Positions 9,630 to 19,759 of a DNA stretch of 64,000 nt are shown here, one piece after another; within the stretch, counting starts at the first letter, position 1; every line of letters begins with the position of its first letter. The stretch lies in assembly GCA_035578175.1 (NCBI GenBank), contig JAQMRL010000001.1, positions 430,975,545 through 431,039,544 on the forward strand, in the 5' to 3' direction. Under the pieces are notes generated by a model, which saw nothing but the letters and a program-made list of their open reading frames with translations, searched no databases and was not told the origin of the DNA. Source of the stretch: Catonia carolina. Its lineage: Eukaryota; Arthropoda; Insecta; Hemiptera; Achilidae. The position numbers were made by a program, and so were the translations under genes.

Positions 9630-10960
9630 ACGGGTGTTTCAAAAAGGACGCACTTCAAAGTTCGAGAACGCTAATTTATTACGTTAATTAATTACAAATT
9701 ATACCTTATGAAATTATTACCTTTATAACATTCAGATTACCTTTAAAACTTCACAATAAATGTTCAAAATGACTTCCTCCGCTTGTAATGCAAGTTCGGA
9801 CACGTTTCATAACATTTGCAGCCACTTTTCGTAGTGTTTGCTCATTAATGTTTGTAATCTCACTTTCAATATTAGCCTTCAATTCTTCAATTGTATGAGG
9901 ATTGTTTTTAAAAACCTTATTCTTTAAATTCCCCCAAAGAAAAAAATCCGCAGGAGTAAGATCTGGGGATCTTGGTGGCCACAACCCTTTTGATATCACA
10001 CGATGGCCAAAAAATTCTCGTAACATATTCAGCGTTTCAGTAGAAGTATGGCACGTTGCGTTATCCTGCTGAAACCAACAATCTCGATCGTGTAATTCTA
10101 ACAACGCTATAAATTGTTCAATTAAGTTGCGGTACACCGCACCATCTACAGATGTGTCAAAAAATGAAGGCCCAACAATACGATACCGGGAGATCGCACA
10201 CCAAACACCAATTTTACGTGCGTGTAGTGGATGTTCATGACATGTGTGAGGATTATGAGCGCTCCATATTCGGCAGTTTTGGCTGTTGATGTAACCATCC
10301 AAGTGGAACCAAGCTAAAATAAACACTATCCAATATTTCAACACCGTTGTCATTAACAAGAGAACGTATCCAACGGCAATACTGTATACGTTTCCCATGG
10401 TCAACGTCTTTCGATTGATGGAACGACACCGATGCGGTGAGGATGCAGATTTAATTTTTTGTAGCCCTTAAAGCGGAAGATAGTTATAATCCAGCCTGTG
10501 AAAATAACTTTCTAAGTGATTTGCCGGGTGAGGAAGTCAAACGTTTCACATCGTCCAAAACTTGTTCTGTTAACACTGATGGTCGACCTGTGCTTTTTCG
10601 ATCCTGTACACTGCCAGTCTCACAAAATTTATTAATCAGACGCGATATTGTGGTGTTATTAGGTACTTCAGAATTGGGAAATTTTAACTGGAACTCGTCT
10701 TTCACTCGTTCGTAAGATTTATATGCGCAATAACTTTCAATAATAAAAACATGTTCATCCTCAGAAAAAACCATGTTTGAACTTATACAGACACTACAGA
10801 CACAAATGAATACTGGGATAGCACTAGTACATGTCAGTAATACACAATGGGTCAACAATGAGTACGGTAGTGCCAACTGTTATTTGGGGGGAAAAAATAT
10901 TCCCTATGCAGAAAATATTAACCCTTAAACTTCGAAGTGCGCCCTTTTTGAAACACCCGT
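9630..10960 (-). mobile_element. Tc1/mariner-superfamily element, DD38D type, 1331 bp
   Basis: Its terminal inverted repeats are about 27 bp, starting ACGGGTGTTTCAAAAAGG. It is flanked by TA at 9628-9629 and 10961-10962 and carries a transposase on the minus strand. The ends are nearly identical, and the host LINE frame is exactly restored without it, so insertion was simple and not ancient relative to the LINE. Confidence 0.9.
9751..10774 (-). pseudogene. Transposase (DUF4817-type helix-turn-helix, DD38D), inactivated
   Basis: From the probable ATG at 10774 (MVFSEDEHVF) the N-terminal part reads a DNA-binding domain with LINKFCETGSVQDRKSTGRP. The C-terminal open stretch (10404-9751) has AWFHLDGYINSQNCRIWS, WFQQDNATCHTSTETLN and WPPRSPDLTPADFFLWGNLK. 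Between the QDN Asp and the last Asp (ADF) are 38 residues. The first catalytic Asp is missing: codons that should read SDE before AWFHL are deleted. A frame break separates the two halves at about 10404-10484. Confidence 0.85.
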
Positions 10961-11706
10961 TACCTCCTCATCTTGTCTTTGAACATTTCGAGTGACCTTC
11001 CATCTTGCAAAAATCAACAGCCTCCCCATCACTAAATAATGGTCACTATGTATATCACAACTTCTGTATACTCTTACATCCTGTACCAAATTTTTCATTC
11101 TCTCATTAACTATTATATAGTCAATAACAGATCTCAACCCTCTGGCACTCCAAGGATACTTGTAAATATCCTTCTTCCTAAAGAATATATTGGTAATTTT
11201 CAGGTTATTGAAAGACCCAAATTGCTGCAACTCCTCTCCATTCTGATTGACTACCGCTTCTCCAAATGTGCCAACAACACCTGGTATAGGGATATTCCCA
11301 ACTCTAGCATTCAAGTCTCCTACAACCGCCACTTGATCTATCTTATTGATTTTCTGCAAAGCTGCCTGGAGTGCATCATAAAACTTAAGTGTTTCGTCCT
11401 TCTTCCGCTCCTCTGGGGCATATACTCCTATCAGTGTAAAATGACCTCGCTCAATCTTTAACCTTACAGAAACTATTCGTTCATCATTAGTATGGAGACA
11501 ATTAGAGGAATTAAAATAGGCTGATAGCGTAAGGAATATAGAAAGAAGTATTACAAAGAGTTGAGATCAGGAGAAATTTGATAACAACTATTTGACGGAG
11601 GAAAGCTAATTGACTGGTTAAAATAATGATAGGAGAAGGTTTAATTACAACTATGTAAAAGTGATCAATAAAAGGCAAAAGTAAAAGAGAACATTGAGGT
11701 ATAAAG

Positions 11707-12090
11707 GTTGTATGTTTAGGTCATACGCGGAAAGGTTGATTTGAACCTCGTGAGGCTTTACTAAGTAAAAAGAAGAGTGAGGGGTTTGTTATTGCCTTTC
11801 TCATTAAGTTGAAAAGTATACTTATCAGCATGCTGGGGCCTCTGAAAAGCATGTACTCTCCACCCTGCAAAAATGACTCCTTCACTTCATTCATTGCAGG
11901 GTCTACCTGTATAATGAAATTCCTAACTCTCAGAGGACATAAATGTGACTAGTGTATTTTATACCTGTACTTCTGTTTTTAAATGTTTCAGTCATGTAAT
12001 TGACTGACCATGTGATAAGAAACAGAACTATTTTTTGTAGCCCTGGAACGAGCAAGTGTACAAATAATTAACACTCCACCTGCCTGTTGT
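11707..12090 (+). mobile_element. SINE family A, near full-length
   Basis: It matches the 6246-6641 copy from the TTTAGGTCAT head to CACTCCACCTGCCTG at the end. ATAAAGGTTGT before and ATAAAGTTAT after it may be a decayed target duplication. Confidence 0.75.
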
Positions 12091-13169
12091 GGACATAAAG
12101 TTATCGGCACAAAGTTGTGGTCTGTTATGGGCATGAGGTTATAGACATGATAAAAATGAGTATGATCAAAAAATTAAGATTTTGTTAGAAGAGAGAGAAT
12201 AAGTCAGAGACAAACATGATGCAAGTGACAATCCTAAGGATAGATAACCTCATGGTGGTGATAAGTAATTAATTGTAAATAAAAATTATAAAAATTTAAG
12301 TAAAAGTTTAAAAGAAACCATGGGATTTTTATTGGTTTTGTTTTAGTTTGTGTTTGTCTTTGCTCCTCTGAAGATGGTGTCATTGAGGCTGCAATGCATT
12401 AGGAATAAATTGCAAAATAGTTGGTGAATGGGCTAGTTAGCTTTTGTTATTTGATTAATAAAAGACGTGGTTGAGATACAAACTGTAACTTTTGAATGTG
12501 TTTGTTTAGGTATTAAAATATACAAGGTACATTTTATAATGCTATATAATTTGAGATAAATTTTATTTTTGTACAATATTTAAGATAATTTAAATTTAAC
12601 GTGAATACTTGATTTGTTCATGAGAATATTATGCTTGTATTATATTTTTATTCAAGTAGTTTAGTAGGAGGTATGAGATTTTATCTTGTGTTATTCCTTT
12701 ACCTTGCATCATTTATAACTTTCTGGGGAAAATATGTTGCATATTTTTGTCATCATTGTTATTCAAAACAACTCCATTAAATTTCATGTACATTTTCTTT
12801 ATAGCCACTGTCATCTTTCTGTCGTTTTATTTGGCTGAGATTTCACATGTCCGCATTATAATGAGATCACATTTTTTATGTCGTTTATATTCATTCTTTA
12901 TCGTTATCTCAAGAAAGGTAATTCTGTAACATTAAATATTTAATATAAAGTTCAGTTTATACAATGTAATTTAATGTTTTTCTTCAACCATGTATGTATT
13001 GGTTTATTTTAATTTTGTAATACTGTAACATAATATTGTTATGTTATAACAGAATTACAAATGTTTTCTCGTATGTGAATTATAAAAAAGTAATGGGATC
13101 CAAGTCTAAAATTCTGTCTAAAGAATCAAGATTTTAAAAGTCTTCTAGTGTAGGAAAGCGGTTTCACGC
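12091..13169. other. No gene recognised
   Basis: AT-rich sequence. A CTCTGAAGATGGTGTCATTG stretch at about 12367-12386 is reminiscent of the ends of some retroelements but is too short to assign. An open frame at 12747-12929 is hydrophobic by composition only. Confidence 0.5.
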
Positions 13170-13173
13170 TTAA

Positions 13174-13708
13174 CCCTTTATAGGTCTGTGGTAGGTATAC
13201 TTACCACTGGCAATAAGGTCGATATTGTTTTAAGAATAAGCCATGCAGTTGAACCTTATTGGCATTTTATGGTTTTATAGATGTTCTCTGGTAAGTAGGC
13301 TATCCACATATTGAAATTAGCGTGCAGCAACAATTTGCTTTGTGAGTTACACGAATGTGGTAAGGATTCATACCAGCATATAGCTACCATGTTGTTTTGT
13401 TGTTACTTTTTTACAGTGCTTAGATAATTCCAGTTTTTTACAGGAAAGGAAGCATTCATGCTAATATAAAGTTAAGATAAGTTATTCGCCACATTTTTTT
13501 GTTATATAGGGCTACAAGGTGTTTTAATAAGCATTCTTCCCACTAAATATTATGTGATAAACATTCCTTGGTAATTCGAGGGCTTGACATAAAAAAAGAA
13601 ATATCTTACTGTTCTGGTACTAGAAATACATTATTCAAGTCCCTATAAAACAAAATTTAACATTTTACAAGATGTATATTTTACCCCGTAGTACTGCTCT
13701 ATAAAGGG
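13174..13708 (+). mobile_element. piggyBac-type MITE, copy A
   Basis: The 535-bp element lies between TTAA at 13170-13173 and 13709-13712, with terminal repeats CCCTTTATAG / CTATAAAGGG. It is non-coding. Its body resembles inverted copy C (14507-15038), for example the CATATAGCTACCATG block. Its last 50 or so bases and right flank match copy B exactly. The TTAA target and CCC ends are typical of piggyBac-mobilised MITEs. Confidence 0.85.
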
Positions 13709-13712
13709 TTAA

Positions 13713-14297
13713 CCAATGTGTTTATCAGTACACAAAATAATATTGTGTTTGCTGTTTAGGTCAGTTGAACCTTATTGGCATTTTATGGTTTTATAGATGT
13801 TCTCTGGTAAGTAGGCTATCCACATATTGAAATTAGCGCGCAGCTACCATTTGCTTTGTGAGTTACACTAATGTAGTAAGGATTCATACCAGTGTACGCT
13901 ACCAAGTTGTTTTGTTGTTACTTTTGTACAGTGCTTAGAAAATTACAGTTTTTCACGAGAATGCAAGCATTCATGCTAATATAAAGTTAAAATAAGTTAT
14001 TCGACACATTTTTCTGTTATATAGGGCTACAAGTTGTTTTAATACGCATTCTTACCACTAAATATTATGTGATTCCCATTTCAATAACCATTCCTTGGTA
14101 AGTATACTTACCAGGGCTTAACATAAAAAAAGAAAATATATCTTACTGTTCTGGCACTAGAAATACATTATTCTAGTCCCTATAAAACAAAATTTAACAT
14201 TTTACAAGATGTATATTTTACCCCGTAGTACTGCTCTATAAAGGGTTAACCAATGTGTTTATCAGTACACAAAATAATATTGTGTTTGCTGTTTAGG
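13713..14297 (+). repeat. Tandem duplication of MITE plus flank
   Basis: The 48 bases after copy A (13713-13760: CCAATGTGTTTATCAGTACA to GTTTAGG) recur after copy B (14250-14297). There they lead into the head of a SINE. Copy B begins inside the MITE (CAGTTGAACC at 13762), directly after the duplicated GTTTAGG. The join has CAGT microhomology with the SINE head. Confidence 0.75.
13762..14245 (+). mobile_element. piggyBac-type MITE, copy B, 5' truncated
   Basis: It lacks the first 70 or so bases of the family and ends normally with CTATAAAGGG and TTAA (14246-14249). By its diagnostic blocks (GCGCAGCTACCATTTG, GTGTACGCTACCAAG) it belongs with copy D at 23361-23913, not with A or C. It contains the 16-bp perfect palindrome GGTAAGTATACTTACC at about 14096-14111. 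Confidence 0.82.
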
Positions 14298-15413
14298 CCA
14301 TCAGTCGAAAGGCTGGTTTGAATCTCTAGAGGGTTTACTAAGTTCTTTTTTGTATCCAGGTAACTCCCAAGGGAGTATAGGACTTGTCAAGATGTTACAA
14401 CACCTGGAATACATAATTCAATTGATCCACTAGCTACTGTTTAGAAAAAAATTCTTGTACACTATAAAAAATTTAACCAAACTAGTAATTTTTTAGATTT
14501 TTTTAACCCTTTATAGGGCAGTACTACAGTGAAAAATATATGTTGTCAAATGTTAAATTTTGTTTTATAGGGACTTGAATAATATATTTCTAGTACCAGA
14601 ACAGTAAGATATTTCTTTTTTTATGTCAAGCCTTCGAATTACCAAGGAATGTTTATCACATAATATTTAGTGGTAAGAATGCTTATTAAAACACCTTGTA
14701 GCCCTATATAACAGAAAAATGTGGCGAATAACTTATTTTAACTTTATATTAGCATGAATGCTTCCTTTCCTGTAAAAAACTGGAATTATCTAAGCACTGT
14801 AAAAAAGTAACAACAAAACAACATGGTAGCTATATGCTGGTATGAATCCTTACCACATTCGTGTAACTCACAAAGCAAATTGTTGTTGCACGCTAATTTC
14901 AATATGTGGATAGCCTACTTACCAGAGAACATCTATAAAACCATAAAATGCCAATAAGGTTCAACTGCATAGCTTATTCTTTAAAAAAATTGACCTTATT
15001 GCCACTGGTAAGTGTACCTACCACAGACCTATAAAGGGTTAAAGGAATACACATTTTCATAACATTTAAAAAAAATGTTAAAAGTAAACGAGGAGTGAAG
15101 TAATTTACCTTGCCTTCCTCATTGAGTGGGAAAGAAGTATGCTTATCAGCATGTTCAACCCTCTGAAAAGCATCTGCTTTCCACCCTGTAAATGACACCT
15201 TCACTTCATTCATCACATAATGAAATGGCTGTATAATGAAATTCATTATTCTCAGAGGAGATAACTCTTGACTAGTGTATTTTACACCTCTATCTCTTCT
15301 GTTCTTAAAGGTTTCAGTCATTTAATTGGCTAACCATGTGAAAAGTAACAGAACTATTTTTTGTAGCCCTGGAACTAGCAGATCAAGTAAAAATAATTTA
15401 ACACTCCACCAGC
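14287..15413 (+). mobile_element. SINE family A, interrupted by inserted DNA
   Basis: The head is at 14287-14343 and stops in ACTAAGT. The rest resumes at about 15080 (AAGTAAACGAGG) and ends at about 15413 (AACACTCCACCAGCC). The 735 bases between include inverted MITE copy C plus about 160 bases of unknown sequence beginning TCTTTTTTGTATCCAGG. Confidence 0.72.
14507..15038 (-). mobile_element. piggyBac-type MITE, copy C, inverted
   Basis: The 532-bp copy lies between TTAA at 14503-14506 and 15039-15042, in opposite orientation to copies A and B. Together with A it can form a hairpin of about 530 bp with B in the loop. Its body is closest to copy A. It splits the SINE at 14287-15413. Confidence 0.85.
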
Positions 15414-15943
15414 CTTTTACGGATAAAAAATAACCTAATATTGTCAAATTTAAAAAAATGAAATTTTAGAGTAATTTTATTATTGTATTCCAAAAAATTA
15501 TTGTTTTTCACTAAACATTTCATCAGCCTGTCATTAACTAATATTGGATACAGGGCTCCACTGTTTGCCTCCACAATTCCCTATTCTCTGTCTTTCTTAC
15601 AAATAGTGCAGGTTACATCCATTTTGACAGTGGATTGGGTGGATTCAAGTCCTAGAGTGACAATGGGAAAATTTTATTACTTAATTTTAAGTTTTCAAAG
15701 ATATAAAAAAATCAGTCATTTTTTTGGTTTTACGTCTGACTCTTTTGCAATTACTGCTAATGCAGACGGTGAATAGCTTGATAGATGAAGATAAGTGGTG
15801 TAAAAATGCCAGATCTGACCAAGAATCGGACCCGGGACGTCGGCGTAGAAGCCAGTTGCGCTAATCACTACAACGACAAAAAAAATTAAAACCAGCCAAA
15901 TAATATTAAATTTTATAGGAAGGTCCCTAAATTTTATGTTGTA

Positions 15944-16713
15944 CTAGCAACCCCCGCTCGCTTCGCTTCACAGTAGCTAATGTAGGCATCATTAAATTAT
16001 TTTAAAACCTCTCTATATACAATATTAGTGGTTTTGTTGCCCTGTGGCAGCAAAATAAATTGTTTTTCTGCACTTCCAGCTCTAGAAAGTCTGATTTAAA
16101 GTTGTCCATGAGTGAAGGAAGCACTCTTGTCTTAAATCGATGCCCACCGTTTTAAATATTTGTCCTTGCAATTTAACAGATTTGAATAGAATGCATGGAG
16201 AATACCGATGGAAAAGAAAGAGACAGTTGATATATGGCTGAGATAAGAGACAGTAATACGTGGGTGCGGTACGCAGAGTAATTGGAAATATATGACTCAT
16301 TCACTACCTGTCGAATGAAATAAAATAATTATATGAAATACAGTACAAAAATAACAATTTTGAATATTTCCGAATTTTTAATGTTTTTGGAATCGAATGT
16401 TATTCTTCACATTTTTCTATTAAATATAAAAGTTGAATCGTGCTTCTAGGCCAAAAAATACACCATACAGAGGACTTAGAAAAAATAAAAGTGCTATGTA
16501 CCCGATAAACTAAAACATGGGACATCGTCACAGTTTAAGTTGCTTAACTCACTTAATTAGTTACTTAAAAATGCAAAATAGCCTATAATGATCAGGAAGC
16601 TCTTAAGTATGCAACAATGAAAGATTTTTTAAAATTAGTTCAGTAGTTTCTGAGATTACCTCATACAAACAAACAAACAGACGTTTTTTCTTTATTATAT
16701 TACGTAGTATAGA
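15944..16713 (-). mobile_element. Non-autonomous Helitron, 770 bp
   Basis: Read on the minus strand the element starts TCTATACTACGTAATATAAT, followed by a GTTTGTTTGTTTG tract and AATCTCAGAAACTACTGAAC. It ends GCGAAGCGAGCGGGGGTTG then CTAG. It sits between A and T with no target duplication. These are Helitron signatures (5' TC, 3' CTAG, AT target), and the GC-rich 3' end is like the common arthropod type. There is no Rep/helicase coding. 15414-15943 holds nothing I recognise. Confidence 0.82.
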
Positions 16714-17354
16714 TTAAACACGGGTTAAGCATGCTTATGTTTAGACTTGGATATAAATTTATCTGAATACAACAGGTTTTAAATTTGTACACACAAAGAA
16801 AGCACTTAGAAAATGACGTAGGTTCAATATACTGAGTATTTGAATTAGATCAATGTAACCTAGTATCCCTTACTACACTTCTCTTACGCTTTCTATACTC
16901 ATTCAAAAATCAATCCATTCAAAGATTCCATTTACTTGTAAAGAACTTATTTATAGTTATATTACATTGTTCAGAAATTTTATTTTATAAAATTGTTTAC
17001 ACGATGGTTTAATTTTATTCTCTTATTGTGTCACTCACCTTTCATCTGTTTCCTCCATTTTGTTAGAGAATTAATTAAAAGTTAGATATATATTATAGCT
17101 TCTATACTATTATATCTATCAGCAATAACGACGGAGTAAATAGAATACAAAATTTTACTTTCTTCATTAATAATATAAAAGATACCCCTTTGAAACAATG
17201 ATCAAAAGGTACATCTCTAGTATGAAACCATTAGAAATATAACATTTAAAAAAATTCACATACCTTTCAGGTAAACAATCGAACAAAAAAAAAGAATTAA
17301 GGATTGATGCACGATAAATATAAAAAAAGTTTAGGCTTCAGCACAATCATACAG

Positions 17355-18000
17355 TCTATGCTTATCAGCATGTCAGACCCTTAGAAAAGCATCTACTTTC
17401 CACCCTGCAAATGACACATTCACTTCATTCACCACAGGGTCTGGCTGTATAATGAAATTCATTACTCTCTGAGGAGATAACTCTGATTATATCTCAACGA
17501 ACTAAATACTGCAGATGAGATCTAGTCAATAACAGCCAAGGTCGGGTGTGAGGTTGCCACTTCTTTTTGTCATACTCTGTTCCCTTATTCTTTTGACATG
17601 AATCTTGCACTAAAATCTTCGTCTCAGTTTCATGTTTAATTCTTCAACTGATGGATTACCAAATTTCAAATATTTTATGTCACCGTCCAAGAAGATCGAA
17701 TGGAAAACTTTAGGTAACGTGAACTGTGGTACAGTGGCAATACAACGTGCCAACATAGGTTTACAATATTCAATTGATTCTGTGCTGTATTCTAGGCCAC
17801 TATTCTCTGCTGTCATCTACAGTTTTTGGCCCCGTAAAGGTATAGTGTCTTTTACTCCTCTACATCTCCTGTTCTTAAATGATTCAGTCAAATAATTAGC
17901 TGGCCATGTGATAAGAAATAGAACTATATTTTTGTAGCCCTGGTACTAGTAAACCGAGTGCAAATAATTTAACACTCTACCTTCCTGTTATAGGTAAATT
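17355..18000 (+). mobile_element. SINE family A, head-truncated, interrupted by a MITE
   Basis: Parts at 17355-17490 and 17843-18000 together match the SINE from TATGCTTATCAGCATG to CACTCTACCTTCC. The head is missing. The break is the TIR element at 17491-17842, which entered within a GATTAGTGTC-type site. Confidence 0.75.
17491..17842. repeat. Small TIR element (MITE), copy 2
   Basis: It begins ATCTCAACGAACTAAATACTG and ends in an inverted version (CATCTACAGTTTTTGG...AAAGGTA). Its first 90 bases match 1890-1980. The centre differs from copy 1, so the two copies share ends and little else. TA lies on both sides. Open frames inside it are not conserved between copies. Confidence 0.68.
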
Positions 18001-18236
18001 CTAAGTAATGATAATAATTTCAATATTTCCAAAAGTTGTAAAGTGCTTCTTGAATATGCCATTTTATATGTACGAGTATATTTATGTAGTATAGGAGTAA
18101 TAACCGACAGGATATCTGTTTAGATAAACACATCAAATGACAATCTTCTTTCCCGTGTCATTTTATGTTATTTTTTTATCTTATCTTTCACAATAGCTTT
18201 TGTTTTGTAGTCAGCGTCGGCTATTCAGGTGAAGTG

Positions 18237-18255
18237 GGTGAAGAGCCTCTTCACC
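18237..18255. repeat. Perfect short inverted repeat
   Basis: GGTGAAGAG-C-CTCTTCACC is a 9-bp perfect stem with one central base. It lies about 250 bp upstream of the tandem X-box-like repeats. Confidence 0.7.
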
Positions 18256-18490
18256 TATTCTCTGGATAGCATAGAGATTTATTTCTCTCACAAAATAAGT
18301 ATACCTTCTGTTATAAATTTGTTTCAGAATAAATGAGGAATTGTCGTGTAAAAATGAATACATAATATTATTGTATCTGCTTAGAGGGTTTATTAATGTC
18401 TTATTTAGCCATTACGTAATAAATGTTTTAGGCCAATATACGTAATAAATGTTCAAGTGAAGAGTTAGAGGGGTGACCGCTGCTATTCTT

Positions 18491-18705
18491 CCAGCGCGAG
18501 CGGTTGCCATGACAACGGAGATGTCACCGGGAAATATTCATTCCTAGCTCTCCCCACCAGTTCCCGTTTAGTGACGAGTTTGCGGCGGGTCGACCAATCC
18601 AGCGTGAGCGCGTTGCCATGACAAAGGAGATATCACCGGCAAAATATGCCCACGTACCTCTCCCCATCCGTCCCAGAATAGTGAAGAGGGCGGGCCGACC
18701 ACCCT
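18491..18705 (+). promoter_or_regulatory. Two tandem GC-rich repeats, each with an RFX X-box-like site
   Basis: A diverged unit of about 109 bp occurs twice (about 18491-18598 and 18599-18705). Each opens with CCAGCGYGAGCG and then GTTGCCATGACAA. The first site (18503-18516, GTTGCCATGACAAC) differs by one base from the palindromic RFX X-box GTTGCCATGGCAAC. The second is at 18612-18625. The units share GTCACCGG/ATCACCGG and GGCGGGYCGACC blocks. GC content is well above background. No gene start was identified next to it. It may be a CpG-rich promoter remnant or part of a transposon. Confidence 0.55.
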
Positions 18706-18827
18706 ACTCCATCTGCATGTTCTACGTACGGTGTACGTTAGTTGCTTTGTATTCGCGGTGGCACACAGTTGTTTTTTATGTGTTTATTTTACATAGTGTG
18801 TGTCAAAGTATGTAAAATACATACATA

Positions 18828-19759
18828 CGAGGTGAGGCTATTAAATAACGAGACTGATGTTGTAAAAATTTTATTTTTGTTTTATACATAATCACTTATT
18901 GTCACCTTCAATATACACTCCTTCGCTATCCCTACAACGCTCCATGCGAATTTTACATTGTTGGAAACAGTGCTGGAAGTCATCTTCTGTCAGCTCTTTC
19001 AGGACACGTGCCGCTCAAAAATGTTTGAAATGAAGCTCGTAAAAATGTTTGTACTGCACTTTGTACGCGATTGAAAATGACCCAATTTTTTTGGAAACGA
19101 TAATAACGTGATGTGATGAAACGTGGTTTTTTACTTATGATCTGGAAACGAAACGGCAATCCATGCACCGGAAGAGCCGAACTTCACCGAGAATCAAAAA
19201 AGCTCGAATCAGCAAGTCAAAATTTAAAGCAATGATGATTGTTTTTTGATATCAATGGGATTGTTTACGTTCCTGAAGGTCAAACAATTAATAAATATTA
19301 CTACCTTGAGGTACTTTCTAAACTACGTCAAAGAGTAAGAAAAAAACGCCCCAAAATGTGAAAATACAAATCATGGGTTCTCCACCAAGACAATGCGCCA
19401 GCTCATTCCGCGTTATCTGTCAAGAGGTTCCTAGCTAAGTACAGCATCTCAGTGTTAGAACATCCACCTTATTTACCAGATCTTGCACCATGTGACTTCT
19501 ACCTGTTTGCTAAGGTGAAATCTGCATTAAAAGGGACAAGATTTGAGTCTGTGGAAGCTGTAAAAGAGAAAGCGGCACGTGTCCTGAAGGAGCTGACAGA
19601 AGATGACGTCCAGCACTGTTTCTAACTATGGAAAATTTTCATGGAGCGTTGTAGGAATAGAGAAGGAGTGTATATTGAAGGTGACAATAAGTGATTATGT
19701 ATAAAATAAAAATACAATTTTTTACAACGTCAGTCTCGTTATTTAATAGCCACATCTTG
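18828..19759 (+). mobile_element. Fold-back DD34D mariner derivative, copy 2
   Basis: The 932-bp element is flanked by TA (18826-18827, 19760-19761). As in copy 1, the left arm (18828 to about 19014, 187 bp) is the reverse complement of the 3' end. The rest runs forward through the central and C-terminal transposase. Inside the left arm the next 90 bases differ from copy 1, so the arm is shorter here. Full length and TA flanks match copy 1, indicating that the rebuilt form was itself mobilised. Confidence 0.86.
19105..19691 (+). pseudogene. Mariner transposase, central and C-terminal part, broken
   Basis: It has the same segments as in the first copy: LETKRQSMHR near 19145, VLHQDNAPAHSALSVKRFLA, LEHPPYLPDLAPCDFYLF and ALKGTRFESVEAVKEKAARV. 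It is broken by stops, including TGA after CCCCAAAATG and TAA after CAGCACTGTTTC. The first catalytic Asp lies at the junction with the inverted arm. It is not functional. Confidence 0.8.

Larger units (their letters stand above)
9203..11485 (-). pseudogene. LINE endonuclease gene, split by a DNA transposon
   Basis: The endonuclease lies at 11485-10963: VSVRLKIERGHFTLIGVYAPEE, then VVGDLNARVGNIP (catalytic Asp/Asn), and CDIHSDHYLVMGRL (Ser-Asp-His motif). It resumes at 9627-9203 with the linker before the reverse transcriptase (EKRKAYLNFLQ, RAHQDSLEKF). The interruption is the DD38D element at 9630-10960. Removing it with one TA rejoins the two halves in the same frame (GAG GAG GTA TTT AAA ATG). 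The reverse transcriptase itself is absent. The endonuclease looks like the APE-type of RTE/CR1-related LINEs. Confidence 0.85.

Noticed and set aside
11039..11461. 140-residue open frame on the plus strand
   Set aside because: Antisense to the LINE endonuclease, which has recognisable motifs on the other strand.
12367..12412. Possible hammerhead-like or Penelope-type end
   Set aside because: The core CTGATGA and GAAAC pairing needed for a hammerhead is absent.
13174..15038. CRISPR-like array
   Set aside because: The repeats are 500-bp transposable elements with TTAA targets, not short regularly spaced repeats.
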